From: Paenibacillus turpanensis
GTDB taxonomy: Bacteria > Bacillota > Bacilli > Paenibacillales > YIM-B00363
Assembly (NCBI RefSeq): GCF_011421635.1
Contig: NZ_WTLI01000008.1
Location: 124,001 to 188,000, forward strand
DNA length: 64,000 nt
Reading direction: 5' to 3'
Positions 34,321 through 41,965 of the stretch are shown piece by piece (the first letter of the stretch is position 1; every line of letters begins with the position of its first letter). Position numbers and translations under genes: made by a program. The notes under the pieces were generated by a model. It made no database searches and was not told the origin of the DNA. It saw nothing but the letters and a program-made list of their open reading frames with translations.

Positions 34321-35346
34321 ATGGTACGCACTAAAAAGAATTCGTCATGGTTATCGTTCAGCATGCTTCTCGTTATCGTATTTTCACTGGTGCTGTCCGC
34401 TTGCGGTCAGCCGGAAACAACAAAAACACCGGCCGGGGAAGGCGCAGCGAAGCAGGGAGAGAGTGCGGCTCCGAAGGAGCAGACACCGCCAGCGGAGACG
34501 AAGCGCGTCGTTAAGCACAGCATGGGCGAAACGGAGCTGACCGGTACGCCGAAGCGTGTGGTCGTGCTGACACAGGAAGGAACGGAAGCGGTGCTTGAGC
34601 TTGGCGTAAAGCCGGTGGGCGCGGTGAATTCCGGGCTGGGCGACACATGGTTCCCGCATATCGCCAGCGAAATGCAGGGCGTAACGGAGCTGGGTGACGA
34701 GGCGCAGCCGAACCTCGAGCTGATCGTCAGCCTGAAGCCGGATCTGATTTTGGGCAACAAGGTGCGTCATGAAAAAATTTATAACCAGCTGAAGGATATC
34801 GCTCCAACGGTGCTTTCGGCAGACCTAGCCGGCAAATGGAAGGAAAACTTCAACCTGTATGCGGAAGCCTTGAACAAGAAGCAGGAAGGCGAAAAGGCGA
34901 TGGCCGCTTACGATGCGAAGATCAAGGAAGCGAAGGATAAGCTTGGCGCGAAGACGGCAAAGCAGGTTTCGATCGTCCGCTTCCTGCCGAATGCGGTTCG
35001 CATTTACCAGAAAGATACGTTCGCGGGTGTGATTTTGAAGGATATCGGCTTTGCTCGCCCTGCGGCACAGGATAAGGACCAGTTCATGGAAGTCATTACG
35101 AAGGAACGAATCGCCGATATGGATGGCGATATCATGTTCTACTTCAATGCGGATTATGATGAGAAAAAAGGCGGAACGAAAAACCAAGAGGAATGGATGA
35201 AGGATCCGCTTTACACCAACCTGAAGGTTGCTAAAAACAACATGGCGTTTAAGGTGGACGAGGTGACTTGGAACCTTTCCGGAGGAATTAAATCGGCAAA
35301 GATGCTGGTTGACGAGGTTGTAAAGTACGGCGAGAAGCTGAAGTAG
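34321..35346 (+). CDS. Iron-siderophore-binding lipoprotein (FeuA-like)
   Basis: A 341-residue type III binding protein. The lipobox LVLSAC places the lipidated Cys at 28, followed by a Pro/Glu-rich linker. The helical-backbone fold is recognised by HSMGETELTGTPKRVVVLTQEGTEAVLELG, then LELIVSLKPDLILGNKVRHEKIYNQL. GGGAGAG precedes the ATG. It is the last gene of the Fur-controlled operon and captures the ferric siderophore for the two permeases. Which siderophore cannot be read from the sequence; bacillibactin-like catecholates are the Btr/Feu precedent. Confidence 0.9.
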   Translation: MVRTKKNSSWLSFSMLLVIVFSLVLSACGQPETTKTPAGEGAAKQGESAAPKEQTPPAETKRVVKHSMGETELTGTPKRVVVLTQEGTEAVLELGVKPVGAVNSGLGDTWFPHIASEMQGVTELGDEAQPNLELIVSLKPDLILGNKVRHEKIYNQLKDIAPTVLSADLAGKWKENFNLYAEALNKKQEGEKAMAAYDAKIKEAKDKLGAKTAKQVSIVRFLPNAVRIYQKDTFAGVILKDIGFARPAAQDKDQFMEVITKERIADMDGDIMFYFNADYDEKKGGTKNQEEWMKDPLYTNLKVAKNNMAFKVDEVTWNLSGGIKSAKMLVDEVVKYGEKLK

Positions 35347-35388
35347 AGAAACGTTGTTTTTATATGGGTAATAAGGCTGTAAATCTTG

Positions 35389-35429
35389 GCGCTGTGGAGC
35401 ATTGTAAAATGCTTTCACGGCGTCTTTTT
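35389..35429 (+). terminator. Terminator after siderophore operon
   Basis: CGCTGTG-GAGCATT and AATGCTT-CACGGCG pair around GTAA and are followed by a T run. Confidence 0.8.
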
Positions 35430-35692
35430 CATGTCTCGTAGTTGCAGAAGGGCAGCGATGGTAATGGTGGTTAATGACATTAAATACATCAAACTAGGTG
35501 GAAAAACGAGATATATGAAGTAATGTTGAGTATATAGGTTTTTTTCAGGGGGTTTTCGGTAAGGGTAGCTGGAGGGAGGGAAATGCTAAGCAACCACTAT
35601 ATTTTATGGTATAATTATATATTTGGTTATTGTGTCTATCTTCCCCGTGTGATAAAAAATAGTAGTCACTTTTGTAAGATCGAAGCTGCTGT
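35430..35692. other. Intergenic stretch with one extended -10
   Basis: No gene is visible here. An extended -10 TGGTATAAT lies at 35607-35615 without a clear -35. It could transcribe the metallo-hydrolase remnant and the cupin gene. Confidence 0.4.
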
Positions 35693-35821
35693 ATGGAGGA
35701 AGCCAATCGCTCGCTCCGCAAGTTTCTGGATTACGAGCTTGAGACGGTAATTTGTTATCATGGCGGCCGAGCGGATCAGGATGCTGCCGGACAGATTAGA
35801 AAGTTAATTAAGGAGCTGTAA
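35693..35821 (+). pseudogene. C-terminal remnant of a metallo-beta-lactamase-fold hydrolase
   Basis: A 42-codon frame reads EEANRSLRKFLDYELETVICYHGG and ends in QIRKLIKEL before TAA. That is the usual last segment of MBL-fold hydrolases, including the conserved ETV-x-x-x-HGG turn. The metal-binding HxHxDH part is absent; an in-frame stop lies at 35675-35677, so the rest has been deleted. The ATG at 35693 lacks a ribosome site. Its stop is only 5 bases before the cupin start, as if the two genes once formed an operon. Confidence 0.6.
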
Positions 35822-35826
35822 CATTC

Positions 35827-36186
35827 ATGAGAATCGTACGTTTTGACGAAAGCGTCGGTAGAGCCATTCAGGCGTTCGGCTCCAACCAATTTATCATTTC
35901 AAAGGTAGTGCGGGCGGAGCCGAAGTTTGTGCAGATCGGTTACGCGCATCTGGGGACGAACGGACTTATCGGTTATCATCAAGCCGCTTGTCCGCAGCTT
36001 CTGGTTGTCGTTCAAGGCGAAGGCTGGGTGCGAAGCGGAGAGGGCGAACGGCTCCCGGTGAAGGCCGGGCAGGGAGTGTACTGGGAGCAGGGGGAATGGC
36101 ATGAGACGGGAACGGCCGGCGGGTTAACTGCGATGCTTATCGAAGCAGATGCTCTGGATGTGTCGGGGCTGCCGGAAGTGGAGTAA
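35827..36186 (+). CDS. Single-domain cupin protein
   Basis: A 119-residue protein of the cupin fold. The two cupin motifs are partly visible as GYHQAACPQLLVVVQGEGWV (motif 1, H and Q ligands at about 46-52) and the later EQGEWHETGTAGGL (motif 2, His near 92). A metal-binding site of reduced type is likely. AAGGAGCTG precedes the ATG, inside the MBL remnant. Function is unknown; small cupins act as sugar-phosphate isomerases, dioxygenases or storage domains. Confidence 0.75.
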   Translation: MRIVRFDESVGRAIQAFGSNQFIISKVVRAEPKFVQIGYAHLGTNGLIGYHQAACPQLLVVVQGEGWVRSGEGERLPVKAGQGVYWEQGEWHETGTAGGLTAMLIEADALDVSGLPEVE

Positions 36187-36301
36187 CACTAGGGTTTTTC
36201 TCCTCTGGGGGCTGAAAAGGATTCGTGCGGAAGCTGGAGCTAATGCTGCGTGCAGAAATTGATACGCTTCGATATGACGGGAATGAATGGGGATGGGGGA
36301 A

Positions 36302-37042
36302 ATGGTTACATTAAAAGTGACTGAACCTAAGGAGGTTTTCCCCATCGACTGGTTTGAGGTAACGATCCGTTCCGCCGCTGCGTTTGGAATTTTGTTCTTA
36401 TGGGCCCGGATTCTCGGGAAAAAGCTGATTGCTCAAATGACCTTCTTCGAATTTATTGCCGGTGTTGCGTTGGGGTCCGTAGGGGCTAACATCATGTTTA
36501 ATGTCAGTATTAATGTTGCGCTAGGGGCACTGGGGTTGTCAGTTTTTGGTATACTGGCATTTTCTGCGGATCTAGTAGCCTTAAAAAGCTTCCGTGGACG
36601 TAAGCTGCTCGATTCCGAGCCAACACTGCTGATTCGTAACGGCGAGATTCTAGAAGATGGTATGAATAAAGTTAGAATGACCATGGATGAGCTGCAGATG
36701 ATGCTCCGTCAAAAGAACGTGTTTTATTTCGACCAGGTGGAGCTAGCCTATTTTGAAACGAACGGTACGGTATCGGTTTTAAAAAAACCGGAGTATATGC
36801 CTGTCACACCAAAGGACATCAACCTAGCTCCTTTACATCGGGGACAGCCGCAAACCGTAGTGATCGACGGCAAGGTTCTGGCAAACAGCCTGAAGGCTCT
36901 TGGTAAAGACGAAGCGTGGCTGCGGAAAATGCTTCGGCAGAAGGGGATCACCGATGTCTCCGAGGTGATGTTTGCCCAGGTGGATCTGCTGGACCAACTA
37001 TATATTGATAAGCGAAACGATCACGAGACCGTCGTTCACTAG
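36302..37042 (+). CDS. DUF421 membrane protein (YetF/YdfR-like)
   Basis: A 246-residue protein of the DUF421 family. Three membrane segments lie at about 20-85 (SAAAFGILFLWARILGKKLIAQMTFFEF), followed by a cytoplasmic DUF421 core (about 90-170, containing RNGEILEDGMNKVRMTMDELQMMLR) and a C-terminal DUF3290-like part with QPQTVVIDGKVL. The ATG at 36302 has GGGG at 9 bases; an ATG five codons upstream is possible. Relatives in Bacillus are spore or stress associated with unknown activity. Confidence 0.85.
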   Translation: MVTLKVTEPKEVFPIDWFEVTIRSAAAFGILFLWARILGKKLIAQMTFFEFIAGVALGSVGANIMFNVSINVALGALGLSVFGILAFSADLVALKSFRGRKLLDSEPTLLIRNGEILEDGMNKVRMTMDELQMMLRQKNVFYFDQVELAYFETNGTVSVLKKPEYMPVTPKDINLAPLHRGQPQTVVIDGKVLANSLKALGKDEAWLRKMLRQKGITDVSEVMFAQVDLLDQLYIDKRNDHETVVH

Positions 37043-37062
37043 GCTGTCTGGATGAAGAGAAC

Positions 37063-37095
37063 GGGTGCGTTGGAAATTCCAGCGCACCCTTTTTT
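37063..37095 (+). terminator. Terminator after DUF421 gene
   Basis: GGGTGCGTTGG and CCAGCGCACCC pair with one wobble and are followed by six T. Confidence 0.85.
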
Positions 37096-37146
37096 CCGTG
37101 ATGTTGAACATGATATAGTCATATCAAAACAAGAGGAGGGCTGCCG

Positions 37147-38883
37147 ATGGAGCAGTTAACGCTGCTGCTCTTTGAGCGGATGGGCATCTTGCTGCTCATC
37201 ACGTTTATTTTAACGCGCATTCCTCAGTTCCGCTCGCTGCTGGATAAGCGGATGAATATGAAAACCGGCGTCACCTTTGCATTGTTTTTCGGCTTGGTCA
37301 GCGTAGGCGGCACGTACGCCGGGGTGACGGTCAGCCCTTCCACAATCGATACCTCTTTTCTCGCCTCATCCCTGGCGGCGAATGAAGCGATGGCCGACTC
37401 CGCGCTGATCGGCGTGGTGATGGCGGGGTTTCTCGGCGGGACCGCCGTAGGCCTCGGGGCGGGCGTTTTGTCGGGGCTGCACGCCTACTGGATGGGAGGC
37501 ATTGCCGGGACGGCGGATCTTTGGTCGACGCCGATTGCCGGGCTGTTATCCGGGCTCGTGGCGCGTTTTTTTGCGGAAGAGCGGGTTATTTCGCCGGTAA
37601 AGGCGTTATTTATTAGTGTATTTGCGCCAATTATGCAAATGGGCGTTATTTTGATTGCGAATGAGGCGTCGGAACCCTCCATTCGCCTTGTAAATTTGAT
37701 CGGCGTGCCGATGGTCATCGCCAACAGCATCGGCGTCGGCATCTTCGTAGCGATGATATTGGCGGCTTTGCGCGAGGAGGAGCGGGCGGCGGCCTCGGAG
37801 ACGCAGCGGGCGCTGCATATTGCCGAGATGGCTTTGCCTCATCTGAAGCAGGGGCTCAGCTTTGAGACGGCGGAAGCGACCGCGAGCATTCTGCGCCGGG
37901 AGCTGCGCGCGGGTGCCGTGGCCGTCACCGACACCGAGGTGATCCTCGCGCATGTCGGCATCGGAACGTCGCGGCATGTCCCGGGGGAGCGTATCGCGAC
38001 GGATTTATCCCGCTTGGCGATCGAAACGGGACAAATCCAGATTGCCAAGGAGCGCGAGCATATTCAGCCGCATCACCCGGCGCTCGGCGCGGCGCTGATT
38101 GTGCCGTTCCAGCGCGGCGGTCAGGTGGCAGGCCTCATTAAGCTTTATTACCAGAGTGTTCGGCAGATTCGGCCGGTAGAGGAAGTGTTTGCGCAGGGGC
38201 TCAGTAAGCTGATTTCCATTCAGCTCGATATTGCGATGGCCGAGCAGCTGCAGGGCCTCATGAAGGATGCGGAGCTGCGAGCGCTGCAGGCGCAAATTAA
38301 TCCGCATTTTTTGTTTAATACGCTGAACGCCATCGTCACGCTCATCCGGGTTGATCCGGATGCGGCGAGACGGGTGACGGTACAGCTGGGCAATTATATG
38401 CGGATGAATCTAACGATGACGCAGTCCGCACTCGTGCCGCTGTACAAAGAGCTGGAGCATCTGCAGACGTACCTCGACATCGTGAAGGTCCGTTTTGCCG
38501 AGCAGCTGACGATCGGTTATTTTTGCGAAACCGGGCTGGAGGGGGTATCCATTCCTCCATCTACCCTTCAGCCGCTGGTAGAGAACAGCATCCAGCATGG
38601 CTTGAAGCAGCGGACAGGCAGCGGCGGTGTGATCCGAATTCAGCTGCGCAAGCAGGACGACCGTGTGCTCGCCGTTGTAGAGGATAACGGGGAAGGCTTT
38701 CCGCCGGAGCTGCTGGAGCAGCTGGGCAATGCTCCGATCCAGGGCGGAGAAAGCACGGGGCTTGGCGTGCATAATGTAAATCAGCGGCTGATCAGCTTAT
38801 TTGGCCCGGAAGCGAGGCTGAGGTTGTCCAATTTGCCGGAAGGCGGGGCAAGGATTCAATTTATGATCCCATATCGGATGTAG
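37147..38883 (+). CDS. LytS-type sensor histidine kinase
   Basis: A 578-residue kinase of the 5TM-LYT class. Residues about 5-200 hold the 5TMR-LYT sensor, including TFALFFGLVSVGGTYAGV and the glycine-rich VGLGAGVLSGLHAYWMGG. A GAF domain occupies about 220-365. The phosphoacceptor is His387 in QINPHFLFNT, and the ATP-binding domain (about 450-578) contains VENSIQHGL and the GLGVHNVNQRL loop. GGAGGG precedes the ATG. The LytTR regulator gene starts 18 bases downstream. In Bacillus and Staphylococcus such pairs sense pyruvate or acetate-related signals; here acsA and an acetate symporter follow, which supports such a role. Confidence 0.92.
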   Translation: MEQLTLLLFERMGILLLITFILTRIPQFRSLLDKRMNMKTGVTFALFFGLVSVGGTYAGVTVSPSTIDTSFLASSLAANEAMADSALIGVVMAGFLGGTAVGLGAGVLSGLHAYWMGGIAGTADLWSTPIAGLLSGLVARFFAEERVISPVKALFISVFAPIMQMGVILIANEASEPSIRLVNLIGVPMVIANSIGVGIFVAMILAALREEERAAASETQRALHIAEMALPHLKQGLSFETAEATASILRRELRAGAVAVTDTEVILAHVGIGTSRHVPGERIATDLSRLAIETGQIQIAKEREHIQPHHPALGAALIVPFQRGGQVAGLIKLYYQSVRQIRPVEEVFAQGLSKLISIQLDIAMAEQLQGLMKDAELRALQAQINPHFLFNTLNAIVTLIRVDPDAARRVTVQLGNYMRMNLTMTQSALVPLYKELEHLQTYLDIVKVRFAEQLTIGYFCETGLEGVSIPPSTLQPLVENSIQHGLKQRTGSGGVIRIQLRKQDDRVLAVVEDNGEGFPPELLEQLGNAPIQGGESTGLGVHNVNQRLISLFGPEARLRLSNLPEGGARIQFMIPYRM

Positions 38884-38901
38884 GATAGGAGTGAAAATAG
38901 A

Positions 38902-39726
38902 GTGAAGGTAATGATTGCAGAGGATGAGAGGCTGGCGAGGGAAGAGCTGCTCTATTTGCTTTCCAAGGTGGAGGATGTGGAGCTGCTTCCGTACGCCACG
39001 AATGGGCATGAGCTGCTGGAGCTGGCCGCTGTACATTGTCCGGATGTGGTATTCTTGGATATTCATATGCCGGGATTGGACGGCGTAAAAACGGCGCATA
39101 AGCTGCTGTTGACGGTGCCGCGTCCTTTCATTGTATTTGCAACCGCTTACGATCAGTATGCGGTCGAGGCATTTCGGCTGGACGCAGCGGATTATTTGCT
39201 GAAGCCGTACGATGAGGAGCGGCTTCAGCAAACCTTAAGCCGCATTCGGGCGCTGCGCGGCAGCTCAGCGGCGCGCACGGGGCCGGATGCTGCGGCTGTG
39301 CTTGCCGCCGGCGGGGTGTCCGCCGCCGCACCTGAGCAAAAGGATCGCTCCGCCGCCGCCGAATGGGGCCGCACGGCCGCGGCGACCAAGGTAAAGCTGC
39401 TCGTTGACGACGGCAGCAAAATGGTCGTGATCGATCCGCAGACGATCGGCTATGCGGTGAAAGAGGAGAAGCTGACGCAAATTCACACCATGGACGGGCG
39501 CGTGCACGCGGCGAAGCAAACCTTGCAGGATTTGGAGGATAAGCTGGTTGGTTATCCATTTTTCCGGACTCACCGCAGTTACTTGGTCAATGTGGATCAT
39601 ATCCATGAAATCGAGCCGTGGTTTAACGGGGCATATAATGTAATTTTGAATGACAGCAAACGGACGAAGGTGCCCGTGTCGCGGGTTGCCGCCAAGGAGC
39701 TGTTGAGGAGACTGCAGGGGGAATAA
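38902..39726 (+). CDS. LytTR-type response regulator
   Basis: A 274-residue regulator. The receiver (about 1-120) has the acidic pair at EDE near the start, phospho-Asp53 in VVFLDIHMPG, and Lys in LLKPY. A Pro/Ala-rich linker (about 125-160) is followed by a LytTR DNA-binding domain (about 165-270: VKLLVDDGSKMVVIDPQ, FFRTHRSYLVNVDHI, and the final RTKVPVSRVAAKELL). The GTG start has GGAG 11 bases upstream. It pairs with the LytS-type kinase. Its targets may include acsA, 157 bases downstream, but no clear pair of LytTR repeats is present there. Confidence 0.92.
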   Translation: MKVMIAEDERLAREELLYLLSKVEDVELLPYATNGHELLELAAVHCPDVVFLDIHMPGLDGVKTAHKLLLTVPRPFIVFATAYDQYAVEAFRLDAADYLLKPYDEERLQQTLSRIRALRGSSAARTGPDAAAVLAAGGVSAAAPEQKDRSAAAEWGRTAAATKVKLLVDDGSKMVVIDPQTIGYAVKEEKLTQIHTMDGRVHAAKQTLQDLEDKLVGYPFFRTHRSYLVNVDHIHEIEPWFNGAYNVILNDSKRTKVPVSRVAAKELLRRLQGE

Positions 39727-39828
39727 CATGTCCCGTTTTACGTTTAAGGCTCATTTTTGGTAATTCAGGATTGGATTCCGACATTTCGCGCCGGATTGCC
39801 CCCTTCCGGGGGATCGCATGCTACAATA

Positions 39829-39842
39829 ATAAAGCGCTTACA
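39829..39842 (-). promoter_or_regulatory. cre-like site at the acsA promoter
   Basis: Read on the minus strand, TGTAAGCGCTTTAT matches the CcpA-site consensus TGWAARCGYTWNCW at 13 of 14 positions. It lies just downstream of a TACAAT hexamer (39823-39828) and 41 bases before the acsA start, where a bound repressor would block transcription. Bacillus acsA is known to be CcpA-controlled. Confidence 0.65.
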
Positions 39843-39882
39843 TTTAGAGGGCGCAATGAACGGCAATGGAGGGGACGATTCG

Positions 39883-41610
39883 ATGGACGCACTGGAGAAG
39901 AAAGAAATTTTGCCTGCAGACGGCGGGAAGCATAACCTCAGCCAATACGACGAGACGTACAACACATTCCGCTTTGAAGAAGTATACCCAGAATTTAGCT
40001 GGCATACGACCGGTAATGTGAATATAGCTTATGAAATGATCGATCGTCATGCGCTCGGAGCGAATAAGGACAAAACCGCATTGATCTATGCCGACGATCA
40101 GCGCACGGAAAGCTACACTTATGATGAAATGCGCAAACAGTCAAACCGCTTTGGCAACGTGCTTCGCGGTCTTGGCGTGGAAAAAGGGGATCGGGTGTTT
40201 TTCTTCATGCCGCGGTCGCCGGAAATTTATTTTGGTATGATCGGGGCGCTCAAGATCGGCGCAATCGTCGGACCGCTGTTTGAGGCCTTCATGGAGGGCG
40301 CGGTCGTCGACCGTTTATCCGATGCAGGCGCGTCGGTGCTGGTAACGACTTCAGTGCTGAAGCAGCGGGTACCGCGGGAGAAGCTGCCGAACCTAAAGCA
40401 TGTCATCATCGTTGACGAGCAGCCGACCAATGAGAACGGCGAAGTGAGCTATCATGAATCGATGGCCGAAGCATCCGAGGCTCTGGAACTGGCTTGGGGA
40501 ACACTTGAGGATCCGATGATTTTGCACTATACCTCGGGCTCGACGGGCAAGCCGAAGGGTGTGCTTCACGTTCACGGCGCGATGATTCAGCAGTATATTA
40601 CCGGCAAATGGGTGCTGGATCTGCAGGAGGACGACGTATATTGGTGCACCGCCGACCCGGGCTGGGTAACAGGCACCTCGTACGGCATGTTCGCCCCTTG
40701 GCTGAACGGTGCAACCAGCTTGGTGCGCGGCGGACGTTTTTCAGTGGACTCCTGGTATCAAACGATCCAGCAGTTCGGCGTCACCGTCTGGTACAGCGCA
40801 CCGACCGCATTCCGCATGCTCATGGCGGCGGGCAACGACTCGGTAGCAAAATATGATTTCAGCAAGCTGCGCCATGTGCTTTCCGTAGGGGAGCCGCTTA
40901 ATCCGGAGGTCATCCGGTGGGGACTTCAGGTTTATGGAAAGCGTATACACGATACTTGGTGGATGACTGAAACAGGCGCTCATATGATCGTTAACTTCCC
41001 GTGCATGGAAATTCGTCCAGGCTCTATGGGTAAGCCATTCCCGGGCATCCGCGCAGCGATCTTGGACGATCGGGGCAATGAGCTGCCGCCGAATTCGCTG
41101 GGCAACCTGGCGATCCAAGCCGGCTGGCCGTCCATGATGCGGCGAATTTGGAACAACCCGGCGAAATACGAGGAGTATTTCCGGATTCCAGGCTGGTATG
41201 TCTCCGGAGATTCCGCCTATATGGACGAAGACGGCTACTTCTGGTTCCAGGGGCGCGTGGACGATGTTATTAACACATCGGGGGAGCGCGTTGGTCCTTT
41301 CGAAGTGGAAAGCCGGCTCGTTGAGCATCCGGCGGTCGCCGAAGCGGGAGTAATCGGCAAGCCGGATCCGCTGCGCGGCGAAATTATTAAAGCGTTCATC
41401 TCCTTGCGTGAAGGGTATACCCAGTCTGAGGAGCTGCTTGAAGATATCCGGTTGTTTGTGAAAACAGGTTTGTCCGCCCATGCGGCGCCGCGCGAAATTG
41501 AGGTGCTTGCGAAGCTTCCGAAGACGCGATCCGGCAAAATCATGCGGCGGGTATTAAAAGCGCAGGAGCTTGGGCTGCCAACGGGAGACTTATCGACGAT
41601 TGAGGATTAA
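39883..41610 (+). CDS. acsA: Acetyl-CoA synthetase
   Basis: A 575-residue cytoplasmic enzyme that converts acetate, ATP and CoA to acetyl-CoA and AMP. The ATG at 39883 follows GGAGGGG by 8 bases; upstream in-frame starts lack this. The ANL-superfamily motifs are all present: YTSGSTGKPKGV (phosphate loop, about 222), TADPGWVTGTSYG, WWMTETGA (about 358), and the C-terminal swivel lysine in KTRSGKIMRR, the residue that AcuA-type enzymes acetylate. The length equals that of Bacillus AcsA. It is followed by a DUF485 gene and an acetate symporter. A cre-like site sits at the promoter. Confidence 0.95.
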   Translation: MDALEKKEILPADGGKHNLSQYDETYNTFRFEEVYPEFSWHTTGNVNIAYEMIDRHALGANKDKTALIYADDQRTESYTYDEMRKQSNRFGNVLRGLGVEKGDRVFFFMPRSPEIYFGMIGALKIGAIVGPLFEAFMEGAVVDRLSDAGASVLVTTSVLKQRVPREKLPNLKHVIIVDEQPTNENGEVSYHESMAEASEALELAWGTLEDPMILHYTSGSTGKPKGVLHVHGAMIQQYITGKWVLDLQEDDVYWCTADPGWVTGTSYGMFAPWLNGATSLVRGGRFSVDSWYQTIQQFGVTVWYSAPTAFRMLMAAGNDSVAKYDFSKLRHVLSVGEPLNPEVIRWGLQVYGKRIHDTWWMTETGAHMIVNFPCMEIRPGSMGKPFPGIRAAILDDRGNELPPNSLGNLAIQAGWPSMMRRIWNNPAKYEEYFRIPGWYVSGDSAYMDEDGYFWFQGRVDDVINTSGERVGPFEVESRLVEHPAVAEAGVIGKPDPLRGEIIKAFISLREGYTQSEELLEDIRLFVKTGLSAHAAPREIEVLAKLPKTRSGKIMRRVLKAQELGLPTGDLSTIED

Positions 41611-41632
41611 TAGATAATCAGGAGGGATTCGC

Positions 41633-41962
41633 GTGAAGCAAAAACCGGCAACGAATGTCTACAGTCAAGTTGTGAAGTCCGCTTCATTCCAGAAGCTGAT
41701 GGACAGTAAAAAACGATTTATACTGCCGATGTCTATTTTCTTCCTCGTCTTTTATTTCGTGCTTCCGGTAATGACGTCGTACTCGAGCGTCCTGAATCAG
41801 CCTGCTTTCGGAGCCGTAACATGGGCATGGGTGTTTGCTTTCGCGCAGTTTATTATGACTTGGGTGCTTTGCTCTCTCTATTCGAGAAAGGCGGTCCAGT
41901 TTGATGAACAGGCGGAAAAAATCAAAGAAGAGCTGCGAGCCAGCCTTGGAAAGGCGGAGTAA
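41633..41962 (+). CDS. DUF485 membrane protein (YjcH-like)
   Basis: A 109-residue protein with two membrane segments (about 28-50, RFILPMSIFFLVFYFVLPVM, and 62-84, FGAVTWAWVFAFAQFIMTWV), the DUF485 pattern. It is found beside acetate permease genes, where it is thought to be an accessory subunit of the symporter. The GTG start follows GGAGGG. The symporter begins 4 bases after its stop, so the two are co-translated. Confidence 0.9.
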   Translation: MKQKPATNVYSQVVKSASFQKLMDSKKRFILPMSIFFLVFYFVLPVMTSYSSVLNQPAFGAVTWAWVFAFAQFIMTWVLCSLYSRKAVQFDEQAEKIKEELRASLGKAE

Positions 41963-41965
41963 CCA

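Noticed and set aside
39727..39880. LytTR binding repeats upstream of acsA
   Set aside because: One single 8-of-9 match (TACGTTTAA) was seen but no second copy at the usual spacing.
40741..41481. 246-codon antisense frame inside acsA
   Set aside because: Composition is a shadow of the acsA codon pattern (Arg/His-rich, no domain), with no start signal.
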